In this document: in pieces, positions 32,912 to 44,515 of the stretch
Layout: the number at the start of each line of letters is the position of its first letter
How positions within the stretch are numbered: the first letter of the stretch is position 1
DNA from: Codonopsis lanceolata
Taxonomy: Eukaryota > Streptophyta > Magnoliopsida > Asterales > Campanulaceae
Length of the DNA stretch: 64,000 bases
Direction of reading: 5' to 3'
Assembly (NCBI GenBank): GCA_013146195.2
Contig: CM028381.1
Span: 99,041,502 to 99,105,501 of the forward strand
Notes under the pieces: model-generated
The model's database searches: none
Seen by the model: only the letters and a program-made list of their open reading frames with translations
Told to the model about the DNA's origin: nothing
Program-made: the position numbers and the translations under genes

Positions 32912-33452
32912 TGACCATAAATGCAGGTTGACCGCGTAACTGACGGGGTCATGGCTTAAATCTCGGGCTCTAGAGTTATCTGACAGTTAAGCATTGGAAT
33001 TGATATCTGGTTTATTCGAGCAGCCCTGCTCCCTGCTGGGAGATGTGTAGAATGTTCTCCCGGGATAATCCTGCTCGGGTGATGCTTTTCCTGGTCCATA
33101 TCCTCCACGTGACTACCACGTAAAGGGACATGTGCCTACCACGTGAAGGGACATGTGCCCAACTTGTGACCAGGATTTGGGCCAAGCTCATCAATGACCA
33201 TAAATGCGAGTTGACCGCGTAACTGGCGGAGTCACAAATTAAATCTCGGGCTCGAGAGTCATCTGCAATTAATCTTCGGCGACCTTGATTCCTGCGGCGA
33301 TCGGTAAGAAGATTCCCCGCCGGATATATGTAGGATGTTTACCCCCGATTATCCTGCTCGGGTGACCTCTTCCTGGTCCCTAACATCCACGTGCTTATCA
33401 CGTGGAAGTACACGTGCTTGGCTCGTGACCAGGGTTTGGGCCGAGCTCATCA
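32912..33452 (-). repeat. Tandem pair of short LTR-like units
   Basis: TGACCATAAATGC starts at 32912 and again at 33195. The units end AAGCTCATCA and GAGCTCATCA (about 282 and 258 bp) and share GTTGACCGCGTAACTG, AAATCTCGGGCTC and CACGTGNNNACCACGT-type blocks. In minus orientation each begins TGATGAGCT and ends TTTATGGTCA. A G-run (GACCAGGGGGGCAC) precedes the right unit like a polypurine tract. This suggests two copies of a gypsy-type 3' LTR or U3 segment in tandem. Confidence 0.5.
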
Positions 33453-33740
33453 GTGCCCCCCTGGTCCTTGTTCATCGAGTATTTATGCTCGATGCAAGGA
33501 GCATGTTTGAAATTTGTTGTGGCTTGAATTGGGGAGCAGAACACTTGTTTATTTTTGTTATATTTGTGCTCGATTGCTTGTTCTTATACAATGTCTTGTA
33601 AAAGAAAAATGCGGTCTGGCAGGGCCCCTTCTGCTAATTTGGCAGGCATCCAAATAATTGCCCACTACTCGATTTATCGGGCAGAATTATTTGACCGCGT
33701 TAACTGGGCAGGGCCCTTGGTTTATTAAACCACTAACTTA

Positions 33741-34124
33741 TTATTCAGGCTGGATATTTATTTGAACCTTTCTCCCTTTGTTGCCATAGTGAACAAAGCC
33801 GTCGAACAATAGGGTTTCTTCAGGAATGGTGTAGGTGGATGAACCGTCATCCAACAGATATGGAAAGGCAGCAGTAATTGTTTCAGAGTCGAACACTATG
33901 AGTATTCCTCTGATAGTTCCAGTGAGAGAGAAGGGGTCATTTGGAGTTTCTTCCATAGACATGAAAAAATCCTCCGTCAACTGGCAACTGTAAGTCCTGA
34001 TATTGAAAGAGAGAAGATGAATCAATCCAGAAGCTGTTAATAGATGGATGAGCTCAAGCCCCAGGGGTTCGCTGTTGAGGGATACCACATCCAAGATACA
34101 TCCAACAGCTGTATTTGCTGCCAT
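33741..34124 (-). CDS. Unidentified 127-residue protein with leader intron
   Basis: Intact frame starting MAANTAVGCILDVVSLNSEP and ending KVQINIQPE plus a stop. The ATG chosen lies 4 bases after an acceptor (TCTATTTTCAG). With a GTATAT donor at 34205 this forms a 77-nt leader intron (34205-34129), and a minus-strand TATAAAT lies at 34319-34313. The protein is hydrophobic/acidic, with SGLIHLLSFNIRTYSC in the middle and TGTIRGILIVFDSETI later. It has no membrane span or metal motif that I can name. It lies just upstream (minus strand) of a polypurine-like tract and LTR-like units, so it may be an extra ORF of a gypsy element rather than a host gene. The intact frame amid decayed elements is notable. 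Confidence 0.5.
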   Translation of the reverse strand: MAANTAVGCILDVVSLNSEPLGLELIHLLTASGLIHLLSFNIRTYSCQLTEDFFMSMEETPNDPFSLTGTIRGILIVFDSETITAAFPYLLDDGSSTYTIPEETLLFDGFVHYGNKGRKVQINIQPE

Positions 34125-34312
34125 TTTCCTGAAAATAGACAAAAAACCAATTTAGAATGAAGTAGAGAAAGAAGGCAGAGAGGGAAAAAGAGAGAGAATA
34201 TATACCAGAAAAGTTAAGACTAGGGTTTTGAAAGAGCGACAGATGAGAAGGTAGAAGAAGGAGAATTTAAGAGAAGGAATTTTAAGTGAAGAATCTGGTG
34301 TAAAGATGGTAT

Positions 34313-34319
34313 ATTTATA
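34313..34319 (-). promoter_or_regulatory. TATA box upstream of the 127-residue ORF
   Basis: The minus strand reads TATAAAT within CATATAAATATACC, about 110 bases before the putative leader intron donor at 34205. Confidence 0.4.
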
Positions 34320-34651
34320 TGAAGAGTTTTTATAAGTGCGGATGATTATAAAGGTGAGTGAGTGGGTTTTAAAAGCTAAGATATGGAGTGTAGTGAAAAG
34401 TACACAAAATATTGGTTTTTGTGATAAAATAGTGATTTATGACAGAAGGTTATTATCACAATAATGGGTCGTTTTTGTGCAAGCACGTCATTTCAACTGC
34501 CAGAGTTGGTGGAAAACAGGAAAGGTCGTTTTGGCTTCTCTAGGAAGCTTTGCGAGTTCCAAGGAGAAATAAAGGCGGGAAATAATAAAAATTACAAATT
34601 TAATAAGAATCTTGGCTGAGACACGATCAACTTTGATTTAGGGATTTGAAG

Positions 34652-37204
34652 TGTGAGAACCCGAAACCTACTTGTATAACTTGTCTTCTATACTTGTTTA
34701 ACATGATTAGAACATGTATTTAACATGCTAGTAGTATCCCTAACATGTTTGACTTGATTGCATTCCTTGATCGAACCGTAATTGCCGTAACAAACGCCTA
34801 TTGCCTTGCATGCTCTAGATTGACTTGTTCTTGCTCGGGCTTTGATCTTTTGGACTTAGCCAAGACCTTGAGAGACTTTTATCATTGTTTTAAGACCCTT
34901 GATACTCAATCTAATGCTTCTTAGAGTTGTATATGCCTTGTATGCGTTATACGTTCAAATATGGACCTGTTTGACCTAACGTATGGCCTGAGGAATTGTT
35001 CCACCATGCCAACTGAACATCTTGGGCATTGTTCGGCCCCAAGAACTGAACATTATGAAGGAGGTTCGGCCTCCACAACCGAACAGAGAAGATTTCCAGC
35101 ATGACGGGATTTTCTGCAACATTTGGTTGATTACGATTGTACCCTTACTAAACCTCTATCATTAGTGACTTTAACCACTTGTATTAGAGTCTTACTAGCC
35201 TAATCTAAGCCTAATTAAGATTGATAAACCTATTTCCATCATTCATCTTGTGACATGTGTTCTCCACTCACGATTAATTGAGTTGATCACTTCTACTTCA
35301 GCCTTAGACTTCATTTTACGATCCATTTTTCTTCTTTTCTTCTTCCTTGGTCTGGAGAGAGCTTGTGCGTGAGAGTCTCGGTGAGATACGTGCGTGAGGG
35401 TTTGATTCCAAGAGATTTCAAGACCCGCTTGCAATTCCGAGACAGCCGCTACGAAGCCGTCGTCGAGTAGAACGATTGTCACCGATTAGTTTTCTTGCTT
35501 CGTCTATTGCTTGGCTTGAGGTAAGCTATCGATTTCCCTTAGGTCCATGTTAGAGATAACATGCTACCCCCTCTTGCTTCCCTTCTCTCATGTCTAAATC
35601 ATGTTCTCCTTGATTTCTACCATGATAATGAGATGTTTAGAGAGTATGAAAATCTGGGAATTATAGACCATGAATGCAAATGTTTCGATTTGGACACTAA
35701 GCCTAGAAGTAAAAGTGTTCTATGCTACGTTAGAAATAATTATTATTCTTGGGTCATAGACTTTTGACCATTATTTGGGAAACGTGATTCTAGGGTTCCA
35801 TAAATTGGGGACTTGAATTTATTCTTAGCTATGGTTGTTATGTGGATTAATGACCTATATTAATCAATGCGATAACTTAGAAAAGAGTTTGAAATGCAAA
35901 TAGTGTTTTAACTCTACAAGCTTGGATTTATAGAAATGACTCAACAGAGTCGACATTAGTGAGCTATTGAACAATACCGGCTCAATGATCAATCCCTACG
36001 ACGTTATTACATGCGTTACACTAGAAAACTAATTCTAGACTCTTGAAATGGATTGACTATCATGCTTGTATCTTTATGACATAATAAATGCATACTTGAT
36101 ATATTGAGTTCGTTCTTGTCGAGCTCAATCTTGCTTGTTTATTGATGAGATTATATACTTGTCTTGAACGAGGACGCTCTTGTCGGACTCGTTCCATACT
36201 AAACATTGTTGAGTAAATACTACTTGGCATTGCATGAGTCCAGCTGGCATACTTGATCCTGTCACACACCCTCCACTGCTGGCCACAGTGGGGAAGAGCT
36301 CTCTCTGGCCAACCAATACGCGCCCATTGAGTGACTACTTGTTTATCCCGAGCATATCCTCGGAAGATCGATGTATTATCATACCCATCGATTCATACAC
36401 GTCATGAAGGTGTCTGTTTTGCAGGTCTACGTAGCGGCCCGGCTCTATATCCTCACATTATGTGAACTATGTGCAATAATGTGTATCCTAAATACTTGAT
36501 CTACATGCTTGTAATATTGTCTTGCCTAACGTGTTGCATATTGCCATGTCATGCATGATTGATAGCTTACGAGTCATTATGACTTACCCGTTCCCCTGTA
36601 CTTTTTTTTAGATCCTAGCAGACAGACCTTCGTTGAGGCTCGCGGTGCTCGTACACCTTAGTTCTCTTTTGTTCAGGCTTTTGCGGTTGAAGAGGTGGAT
36701 TTAGAAGTCCTCTTCTATTCTTTTGTGTTTTGCAAGGACGACGGGTTTAAAGCTAGTCACCTAGACTATGCTTGGGATTGTATAGATCTTGTACTCGTGT
36801 ATTCCTATTAGCTACTTGTAGTATTAACTCTTGTAGTATGTATACTCCTTTTGATGTCGGCAATTGTGTTAGCCGTGCCTTGTATATCTTGTTAGCGTTC
36901 ACTACGTTTAGACTTCCGTTGAGCATCTCATTAGCTCTTATTTATTTGCTTGTCGTACTTACTGCTTAGCTTGGGTTCCGGCTGTAGTGTCGCCGAAGAC
37001 TTGGATTAATTGCTTAACTGTTTATCAGGTGAAATAATTTTGAAAATACCGACCTTTAGTGTCGAGTTCTGTTGAGACTGAAATGTTGCGTCACGTCAGT
37101 TTTAAAATATTTTGAGTCCTTGGATGTTCGTCCTTTCTTGTCCCTCTTGTTTTGGGCGCTCCGGTCCGCGTTCCCATCCCGGGTTCGGGGTCGGGGACGC
37201 CACA
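34652..37204 (+). repeat. 5' LTR of the Tekay element
   Basis: 2553 bp, starting TGTGAGAACCCGAAACC and ending GGGGACGCCACA. It matches 41978-44515 along its whole length, with scattered substitutions and many small indels. It contains a GTAAGC donor-like site at 35521 and acceptor-like sites near 36425 and 36611. Confidence 0.93.
35521..36611 (+). promoter_or_regulatory. Probable intron inside the Tekay LTR
   Basis: A leader-like region (CT-rich, then CGTGAGAGTCTCGGTGAG) ends GGCTTGAG/GTAAGCTATCG. Downstream, TACTTTTTTTTAG/ATCC (about 36600-36611) and TCTGTTTTGCAG/GTC (about 36413-36424) are acceptor-like. The 3' LTR has the same donor at 42846, and the reverse-oriented LTR starting at 59361 shows GTAAGC at 62846-62841 and TTTGTTTCCGCAG near 60670. 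This is inferred from splice motifs only. Confidence 0.4.
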
Positions 37205-37206
37205 GT

Positions 37207-37218
37207 TGGTATCAGAGC
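37207..37218 (+). other. Primer-binding site (tRNA-iMet)
   Basis: TGGTATCAGAGC begins two bases after the 5' LTR. It is complementary to the 3' end of plant initiator methionine tRNA. Confidence 0.93.
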
Positions 37219-37318
37219 TCTCGCTATAGGATAGCTCTCGGCCAGGATAGGTTCCATGGCCTAGGTGGATTGTTTCTTGTGTGATGTTCTAACGCCGAGT
37301 GATTCTTATAGGTGCTTG

Positions 37319-38524
37319 ATGGTGAATCCTAGAGCAGATCGTGTAGGCCGAGGTAGTGGCAGGCCCAGGAGAGTTCCTGATGAACCTGAGGCGGAGTTGC
37401 CACCTCCACCACCGAATCCAGTAGGCATGAATGCTCAGATGGCAGATTTGTATCGCCGCATGACAGAGTTTATGACCGAGATGGCTCAGTTGGGTCAGGG
37501 TCAGAATGTACCTCCACCGCCACCGCCAGAACCGAATGCGAGAGTATCGCCACCAAGGAATGATGTTATACATGAAGCAAGAGTGTGAAATAATACTATC
37601 TTGGAGAGGTTCTTGAAAATGAAGCCTCCATCATTTGAAGGAGAATCGGATGCTAGTATGGCCGAGTTATGGCTAGAAGATTTGAAGAAGATCTTTGCAG
37701 TTCTGGACTGCACGGATGAGGAGAAGGTTGTGTTAGCTGTGTATAAGCTTAGAGGAGCCGCCAATCAATGGTGGGAAGTTCTACAGGCTAGTTGGGAGTT
37801 GAACCGAGTGGCTCAAGTATGGCCTAACTTTGAGATGGAGTTTAGAGCTTCTTACGTGCCTGTTGTGGTTAGACGACGACGAGAGAAAGAGTTCCAAGAT
37901 CTGGAGCAGGGAACCATGTCTATAGCTCAGTACTCCGCTAAGTTCACTGAATTATCCCGTTATTGTGCACATCTGGTGCCAGATGAGAGACACATGACTC
38001 ATAAGTTTGTGAAGGGGTTGAAGACTGAGTTTAGGAAACAGTTGTTATCTCTTCAGTTGGAGGATTACAGGAGCGCGGTAGATCGTGCATATGAGATAGA
38101 GCGAGACATTGAGGAGCACAGATAGAAGTCTTCTCAGCAGAAGTCTTCGCAGGTGACCTCACAGCATTCGGGGAGAGGTCAGTCTTCAGGGAATCGATCC
38201 GGCCATCAGGGCAATCGTCGTTTTAATAGTCAGAATAGACGACAGTCTGGTGGACAGTTTAGACGATAGTCGGAGAGTTGTGGTAGTAGTGCTTTTACCC
38301 CTTAGGATCAGCTGACTTAGGGTAGTGGACCTTTGACTTGTTCTTATTGCCATAAGATTGGGCATTCTAGCGAGCAGTGCAGATCTAGGCTTGGCTCTTG
38401 TCTTGCTTGTGGAGACCCTAGTCATCAGTTCAGAGACTGTCCTAAGTCGAGAGTGACTCGGTCCGTAGGTTCTGTTCAGCAATCCGGATCCAAGAGAGAT
38501 AGTGATGGGCGTCCTAAAGCGTAG
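37319..38524 (+). pseudogene. Tekay gag with CCHC zinc knuckles, broken by stops
   Basis: One frame throughout. It starts MVNPRADRVGRGSGRPRR, with a Pro-rich linker, then the capsid (Retrotrans_gag) domain from FLKMKPPSFEGESDASMAEL to AYEIERDIEEH. A Gln/Arg/Ser-rich linker follows, then CSYCHKIGHSSEQC and CLACGDPSHQFRDC, two CCHC knuckles. Internal stops are TGA at 37586 and TAG at 38123, 38267, 38303, 38318 and 38522. Nearly all fit CGA or CAG codons changed by C-to-T. Gag would form the cytoplasmic particle and bind genomic RNA. Confidence 0.9.
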
Positions 38525-38983
38525 GCTCGTGTTTTTGCACTTGATCAGCAAGGTGTTCCCGAGTCTACACATGTGATCGGAGGTATTCTCTCTGTCTTCG
38601 GTCATAGAGCTCGAGTTCTTATTGATCCCGGTTCTACTCATTCTTATGTTGCATCGCATTTCTTAGAGCATTTATGTGTATTGCCTGCTAAGTTGCCTTA
38701 CGTGCTTGAGGTGTCTACACCGTTGGGTGAATGCTTGTTGGCGTCTGAGGTTTATAGAGATTGTGACATGCTTGTTAATGATCGAGTCTTGCATGCTGAT
38801 TTGGTAGTATTGCCTATTCAAGACTTTGATGTGATTCTTGGTATGGATTGGCTTTGTATGAATCATGCTTTAGTAGATTGCCGTCGTAAGAGAGTCACTT
38901 TTGCCATGCCCGGTATTCCGGAGTTCGTGTTTACGGGTGATCATGCTATGAATGGTATACATGTTATTTACGCTACGTGCTAG
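38525..38983 (+). pseudogene. Tekay aspartic protease
   Basis: Same frame as gag. The catalytic triad appears as LIDPGSTHSYVA (D-P-G in place of D-S/T-G, a plausible S-to-P change), and the second half has FDVILGMDWLCMNHALVDC, the typical ILGMDWL flap/core of plant gypsy proteases. It ends at a TAG (38981) that again corresponds to CAG. This protease normally releases gag and pol proteins. Confidence 0.88.
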
Positions 38984-39019
38984 ACAACTCTTATCTCGGG
39001 GTTATGCAGGGGTATTTAG

Positions 39020-40674
39020 CTTGTGCTTGATACTAGTGTCTCATTGCTAAATTAGAAGATGTTCGGTAGTTAGTGAATTTCGGATGTCTTTTCTACCGAT
39101 TATGCTTTGCCTCCGACCAGAGTTAGAGTTTTGCATTGAGCTTTTGCAGTACTTCGCTATATCTAGGCGCCTTACAGAATGGCTCCAGCGGAGTTGAGAG
39201 TTGAAAGAGCAGATGCAAGAACTTCTAGATAGAGAGTTCATTAAACCGAGTGTGTCTCCAATGGGTGCACGGTGTTATTCGTGAGGAAGAAAGATGGTAG
39301 TTTACGACTTTGCATAGACTATCGGCAGTTGAACGAGTTACTATCAAGAATCGGTATCCCTTGCCACACATTGATGATCTCTTTGATCAACTTCGAGGCT
39401 CGATTGTTTATTCCAAGTTTGACTTGAGGAGTGGCTATTATCGGTTGAGAGTTCGAGAGGAGGATGTTCCTAAAAAGACCTTTCGTACACGTTATGGCCA
39501 TTATGAGTTCGTGGTTATGCCTTTTGGTTTGACGAATGCACCTGCAGTCTTTATGGATTTAATGAATAGGGTGTTTCGTGAATATCTTGATTGCTTTGTG
39601 GTTGTGTTTATTGATGATATCCTCGTGTACTCGAAGTCACGAGAGGAGCATGAATTCACTTGAGAGAGGTTCTTTCGATCTTGCGTGAGAAGAAACTTTA
39701 TGCTAAGTTCAGTAAGTGTGCTTTCTGGTTGGAACAAGTTGCTTTTCTAGGACACGTGGTGTCTAGTGATGGTATAGCAGTGGATCCATCTAAGGTTGAG
39801 GCGATTACTAAGTGGAAGACGCCTAGTACGGTGACCGAAGTCCGTAGTTTCTTGGGCTTGGCGGGGTTATTACCGTAGGTTTATCGAGGGTTTTCGAAGA
39901 TCGCTACTCAGATGACTAAATTGACACAGAAGAATTCTTCTTTTATATGGAGTGATAAGTGCGAGGCCGGTTTTTCGGGGAATTGAAGAAGAAAGGTTGA
40001 CTACGACTCCTATCTTAGCATTGCCTAATGGTTCGGAGAACTTTGTTATTTATAGCGGCGGCTTCACTAGAAGGTTTGGGTTGCGTGCTTATGCGAGAAT
40101 GGGAGAGTCATTGCCTATGCTTCGAGGAAGCTATCACCTCATGAGCAGAATTATCCGACACATGATCTCGAGTTGGCCGCCATCATATTTGCACTTCATA
40201 AGTGGAAGCATTATCTTTATGGAGCTAAGTTTGAGATATTCACTGATCACAAGAGTTTAAAGTATCTCTTTTCGCGGAAGAAGGAGTTGAACATGCGGCA
40301 GAGAGCGATGGATGGAGAAAGCTTAAGGATCACGGCGTACTATCTTGTATCATCAGGGAAGGCTAATGTTGTTGCCGATGCCTTGAGTAGGAAAGTGTAT
40401 ATGTCTTGCTTGATGATGAGAGAATGGAAGATGCTCGAGGATGTCCGCGAATGGAGTCCAGTTGTGAGTGAGCATAGTGTTATCTTTGCTAGTGTGCGTA
40501 CTACGCCTGCTTTGTTTGGGTTGATTAAGGAAGCTCGGGCTCTTGATCTGGTTGAGAGAGAGAAGATTATTGATGGTTTGGGTGATGGTAAGACACCGGA
40601 GTTTGCTATGAACACCGATGGGATTTTAACTTTTCGAGGTAGAGTTTGCGTTCACGCTACTGATGGAGGTTAAG
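39020..40674 (+). pseudogene. Tekay reverse transcriptase and RNase H, frameshifted
   Basis: The linker ELKEQMQELLDREFIKPSVS precedes LRLCIDYRQLN. A one-base shift leads into RYPLPHIDDLFDQLRGSIVY, SKFDLRSGYY, FVVMPFGLTNAPAVFMDLMN and VVFIDDILVYS (catalytic F-I-D-D). After another shift come KLYAKFSKCAFWLEQVAFLG and VRSFLGLAG. RNase H shows EIFTDHKSLKYLF, KANVVADALSRK. At least four frame changes and further stops make it inactive. Confidence 0.9.
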
Positions 40675-41966
40675 CGTATGGTTCTTGTGAGGCTCACAAG
40701 GCCAAGTACACTATACATCCGAGGGAGTACTAAAATGTATAGGGACTTGAAGAGAGCAGATTTTGGTGGAATGGAATGAAGAGAGATCGCAGTATGTATC
40801 TAGATGCTTGACATGTCAACGGTGAAAGGCGAACACGAGAGACTGCCGGTTTATTGCAACCACTTGAGATACGGAGTGGAAATGGGAGCATATCACCATG
40901 GATTTCGTGACAGGATTGCCACGTACTCGTCGAGGTTTTGATGCAGTATGGGTTGTTGTGGATAGATTGACTAAATCATCACATTTTATTCCTATTGCGA
41001 TGACTTATAGTTTGAGTCAGTTGGCAGCATTGTATGTTCAGGATATCGTGAGACTACATGGTGTTCAGTGAGCATTGTATCGGATAGAGATCGGGTTTAC
41101 TTCTCGATTTTGGCATGCTTTACAAGAGGCTTTGGGGCCAGAAGTTGAATTTCGATGCGACTTTTCACCTGATCGGATGGTCGATCGAGAGATTGATTCA
41201 GTGTTAGAGGATTTGCTACGTGCTTGTGCCATGGATTTCAAAGGTAGTTGGGATTCTCATTTGCCATTAGCTGAATTTGCTTATAATAAAGATTACAGAT
41301 CCGGTATTGAAATGGCGCCATATGAAGCTTTGTATGGGCGTAAGTGTCGTTCACCGATTTGCTGGGATGAAGTTGGTGAAGCTAAGCTATGGGGTTCAGA
41401 GATGGTACAACGATCGGTGAGAGTGTTAAAGGCGATTAGAGGCAGTTGCTTACGGCTTCGAGTAGGCAGAGAAAAGCTACGCAGACAACCGGAGACGTGA
41501 CTTAGAGTTTCAGGTTGGTGATCATGTATTCTTGAAAGTATCGCCCCGGCGCGGTACTAAGCGATTTGGGAAGAAAGGTAAACTTTCACCTAGATTTATT
41601 GGACCATTTGAGATCTTAGAAAGGATTGGATCCTTGGCGTATCGGTTAGCATTGCCACCTTCGTTATCGGATGTTCACGATGTATTCCATGTCTCGATGC
41701 TACGCAAATACTTGAAAGATGAATCGCATGTCCTTGTTTACGATGAGATTACATTCGAACCTGATCTTTCTTATGATGAAAGACCGGTGAGGATTCTTGA
41801 TACTAAGGAGCAAATCTTGAGGACGAAAAGGATTCCGTTAGTCAAAGTCTTATGGAAGAACCATGACATTGAGGAAGCTACTTGGGAAACCGAGCTCGAT
41901 ATGAAAGAGAGATATCCTTTCCTATTTGATGATTCTGGTATGAATTTAGGGACTAAATTCCTTTAA
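40675..41966 (+). pseudogene. Tekay integrase with C-terminal chromodomain, frameshifted
   Basis: The zinc domain is degraded (YRDLKRADFWWNGMKRD, CLTCQR). The core has MDFVTGLPRTRRGFDAVWVV and VDRLTKSSHF with the first Asp; the second Asp and Glu region is corrupted near 41060-41160. AEFAYNKDYRSGIEMAPYEA and LYGRKCRSPICWDEVGE follow. The C-terminal part has KLSPRFIGPFEILERIGSLA and YRLALPPSLSDVHDVFHVSM. The chromodomain is VLWKNHDIEEATWETELDMK, the type that directs Tekay insertion to heterochromatin. The last frame (41532-41966) is intact. Confidence 0.92.
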
Positions 41967-41977
41967 GTGGGGGAGGA
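41964..41977 (+). promoter_or_regulatory. Polypurine tract of the Tekay element
   Basis: AAGTGGGGGAGGA immediately before the 3' LTR. Confidence 0.9.
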
Positions 41978-44515
41978 TGTGAGAACCCGAAACCTACTTG
42001 TATAACTTGTCTTCTATACTTGTTTAACATGATTAGAACATGTATTTAACATGCTAGTAGTATCCCTAACATGTTTGACTTGATTGCATTCCTTGATCGA
42101 ACCGTAATTGTCGTATCGAACGCCTATTGCCTTGCATGCTCTAGATTGACTTGTTCTTGCTCGGGCTTTGATCTTTTGGACTTAGCCAAGACCTTGAGAG
42201 ACTTTTATCATTGTTATAAGGACCCTTGATACTCATTCTAATGCTTCTTTGAGTTGTATATGCCTTGTATGCGTTATACGTGCAAATCTGGACCTGTTTG
42301 ACCTAACGTATGGCCTGAGGAATTGTTCCACCATGCCAACCGAACATCTTGGGCATTGTTCGGCCCCAAGAACCGAACATTATGAAGGAGGTTCAGCCTT
42401 CACAACCGAACAGAGAAGATTTCCAACATGACGAGATTTTCTGCAACATTTGGTTGATTACGATTGTACCCTTACTAAACCTCTATCATTAGTGACTTTC
42501 ACCACTTGTATTAGAGTCTTATTAGCCTAATCTAAGCCTAATTAAGATTGCTAAACCTATTTCCATCACTCATCTTGTGACATGTGTTCTCCACTCAACA
42601 TTAATTGAGTTGATCTCCTACTTCTACATCGGACTTGACTTCATTTTACGATCCATTTCTTCTCTTCTTCTTCCTAGAGTGCGAGAGAGTTGTGCGTGAG
42701 AGTCTCGGTGAGATTAGTGCGTGAGGTTTGATTCCAAGAGATTTCAAGACCGCTTGCGATCGACCGTTGCGTAGCCGTTCTGAGCCGTCGAGGTAGAGCG
42801 ATTGTCACCGATTAGTTTTCTTGCTTCGTCTTTGCTTGGCTTGAGGTAAGCTATCGATTTCCCTTAGGTCCATGTTAGAGATAACATGCTACCCCCTCTT
42901 GCTTCCCTTCTCTCATGTCTAAATCATGCTCTCCTTGATTTCTACCATGATAATGAGATGTTTAGAGAGTATGAAAATCAGGGAATTATAGACCATGAAT
43001 GTAAATGTTTGATTTGGACACTAAGCCTAGAAGTAAAAGTGTTCTATCTACGTTAGAAAATAACTATTATTCTTGGGTCATAGACTTTCGACCATTATTT
43101 GGGAAACGTTATTCTAGGGTTCCATAAATTGGGGACTTGAATTTATTCTTAGCTATGGTTGTTATGTGGATTAATGACCTAGATTAATCAATGCGATAAC
43201 TTAGAAAAGAGTTTGAAATGCAAATAGTGTTTTAACTCTATTTGGTTGGATTTATAGAAATGACTCAGCGAGTTCGACATTAGTGAGCTATTGAACAATA
43301 CCGGCTCAATGATCAATCCCTGACGTTATTACATGCGTTACACTAGAAAACTAATTCTAGACTCTTGAAATGGATTGACTATCATGCTTGTATCTTTATG
43401 ACATAATAAATGCATACTTGATATATTGAGTTCGCTCTTGTCGAGCTCAATCTTGCTTGTTTATTGATGAGATTATATACTTGTCTTGAACGAGGGCGCT
43501 CTTGTCGGACTCGTTCCATACTAACTTTATTGTTGAGTAAATACTACTTGGCATTGCATGAGTCGGTGGCATACTTGATCTTGTCACACACCCTCTCGCT
43601 GCGGCGCGGTGGGAAGAGCTCTCTACGGCCAACCAATACGCGCCCATTGAGATGACTACTTGTTTATCCGAGCATTTCCTCGGAAGATCGATGTATTATC
43701 ACACCCATCGATTCATGCACGTCATGAAGGTGTCTGTTTTGCAGGTCTACGTAGCGGCCCGGCTCTATATCCTCACATTATGTGAACTATGTGCAATAAT
43801 GTGCATCTTAAATACTTGATCTACATGCTTGTAATATTGTCTTGCCTAACGTGTTGCATATTGCCATGTCATGCATGATTGATAGCTTACAGTCATTATG
43901 ACTTACCGTTCCCTGTACTTTTTTTAGATCCTAGCGGGGACGGGACCTTCTCGTTGAGGCTCGCGGTGCTCGTACACCTTAGTTCTCTTTTGATCGGACT
44001 TTTGCGGTTGAAGAGGTGGTTTTAGAAGTCCTCTTCTATTCTTTTGTATTTTGCAAGGGCGGCGGGTTTAAAGCTAGTCACTAGACTATGCTTGGGATTG
44101 TATAGATCTTGTACTCGTGTATTCTGTTAGCTACTTGTAGTATTAACTCTTGTAGTATTTGTATACTCCTTTTGATGCTTGGCAATTGTGTTAGCCGTGC
44201 CTTGTATATCTTGTTAGCGTTCACTACGTATAGACTTCCATTGAGCATCCCATTAGCTCTTATTTATTTCCTTGTCGTATTCTTTGCTTAGCTTGGGTTC
44301 GTAGTGTCGTAGAAGACTTGGATTAATTGCTTGTTTTTATCGGGTGAAATGATTTTGAAAATACCGACCTTTAGTGTCGAGTTCATTGCGGGCGAAATGT
44401 TGCGTCACGTCGGTTTTAAAATATTTTGAGTCCTTGCATGTTCGTCCTTTCTTGTCCCTCTTGTTTTGGGCGCTCGGTCGCGTTCCCATCCGGGTTCGAG
44501 GTCGGGGTCGCCACA
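41978..44515 (+). repeat. 3' LTR of the Tekay element
   Basis: 2538 bp, TGTGAGAACCCG to GGGGTCGCCACA. Compared with the 5' LTR it has substitutions plus many one- to ten-base gaps, often at C- or G-rich points (for example around 42768, 43598 and 43930). Confidence 0.93.

Larger units (their letters stand above)
34652..44515 (+). mobile_element. Tekay/Del-type chromovirus (Ty3/gypsy), full structure
   Basis: 9.86 kb with two LTRs, tRNA-Met primer site, gag, protease, reverse transcriptase, RNase H, integrase, chromodomain and polypurine tract in canonical order. The integrase C-terminal chromodomain and the 2.5 kb LTRs place it with the Tekay/Del chromoviruses. Flanking bases TGAAG (left) and TGACT (right) do not form a clean 5-bp duplication, so the copy is either old or recombinant. 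Stops and frameshifts disable all genes. Confidence 0.92.

Noticed and set aside
37289..37764. Minus-strand frames over the Tekay gag
   Set aside because: Antisense shadows of the Pro-rich gag linker and capsid domain.
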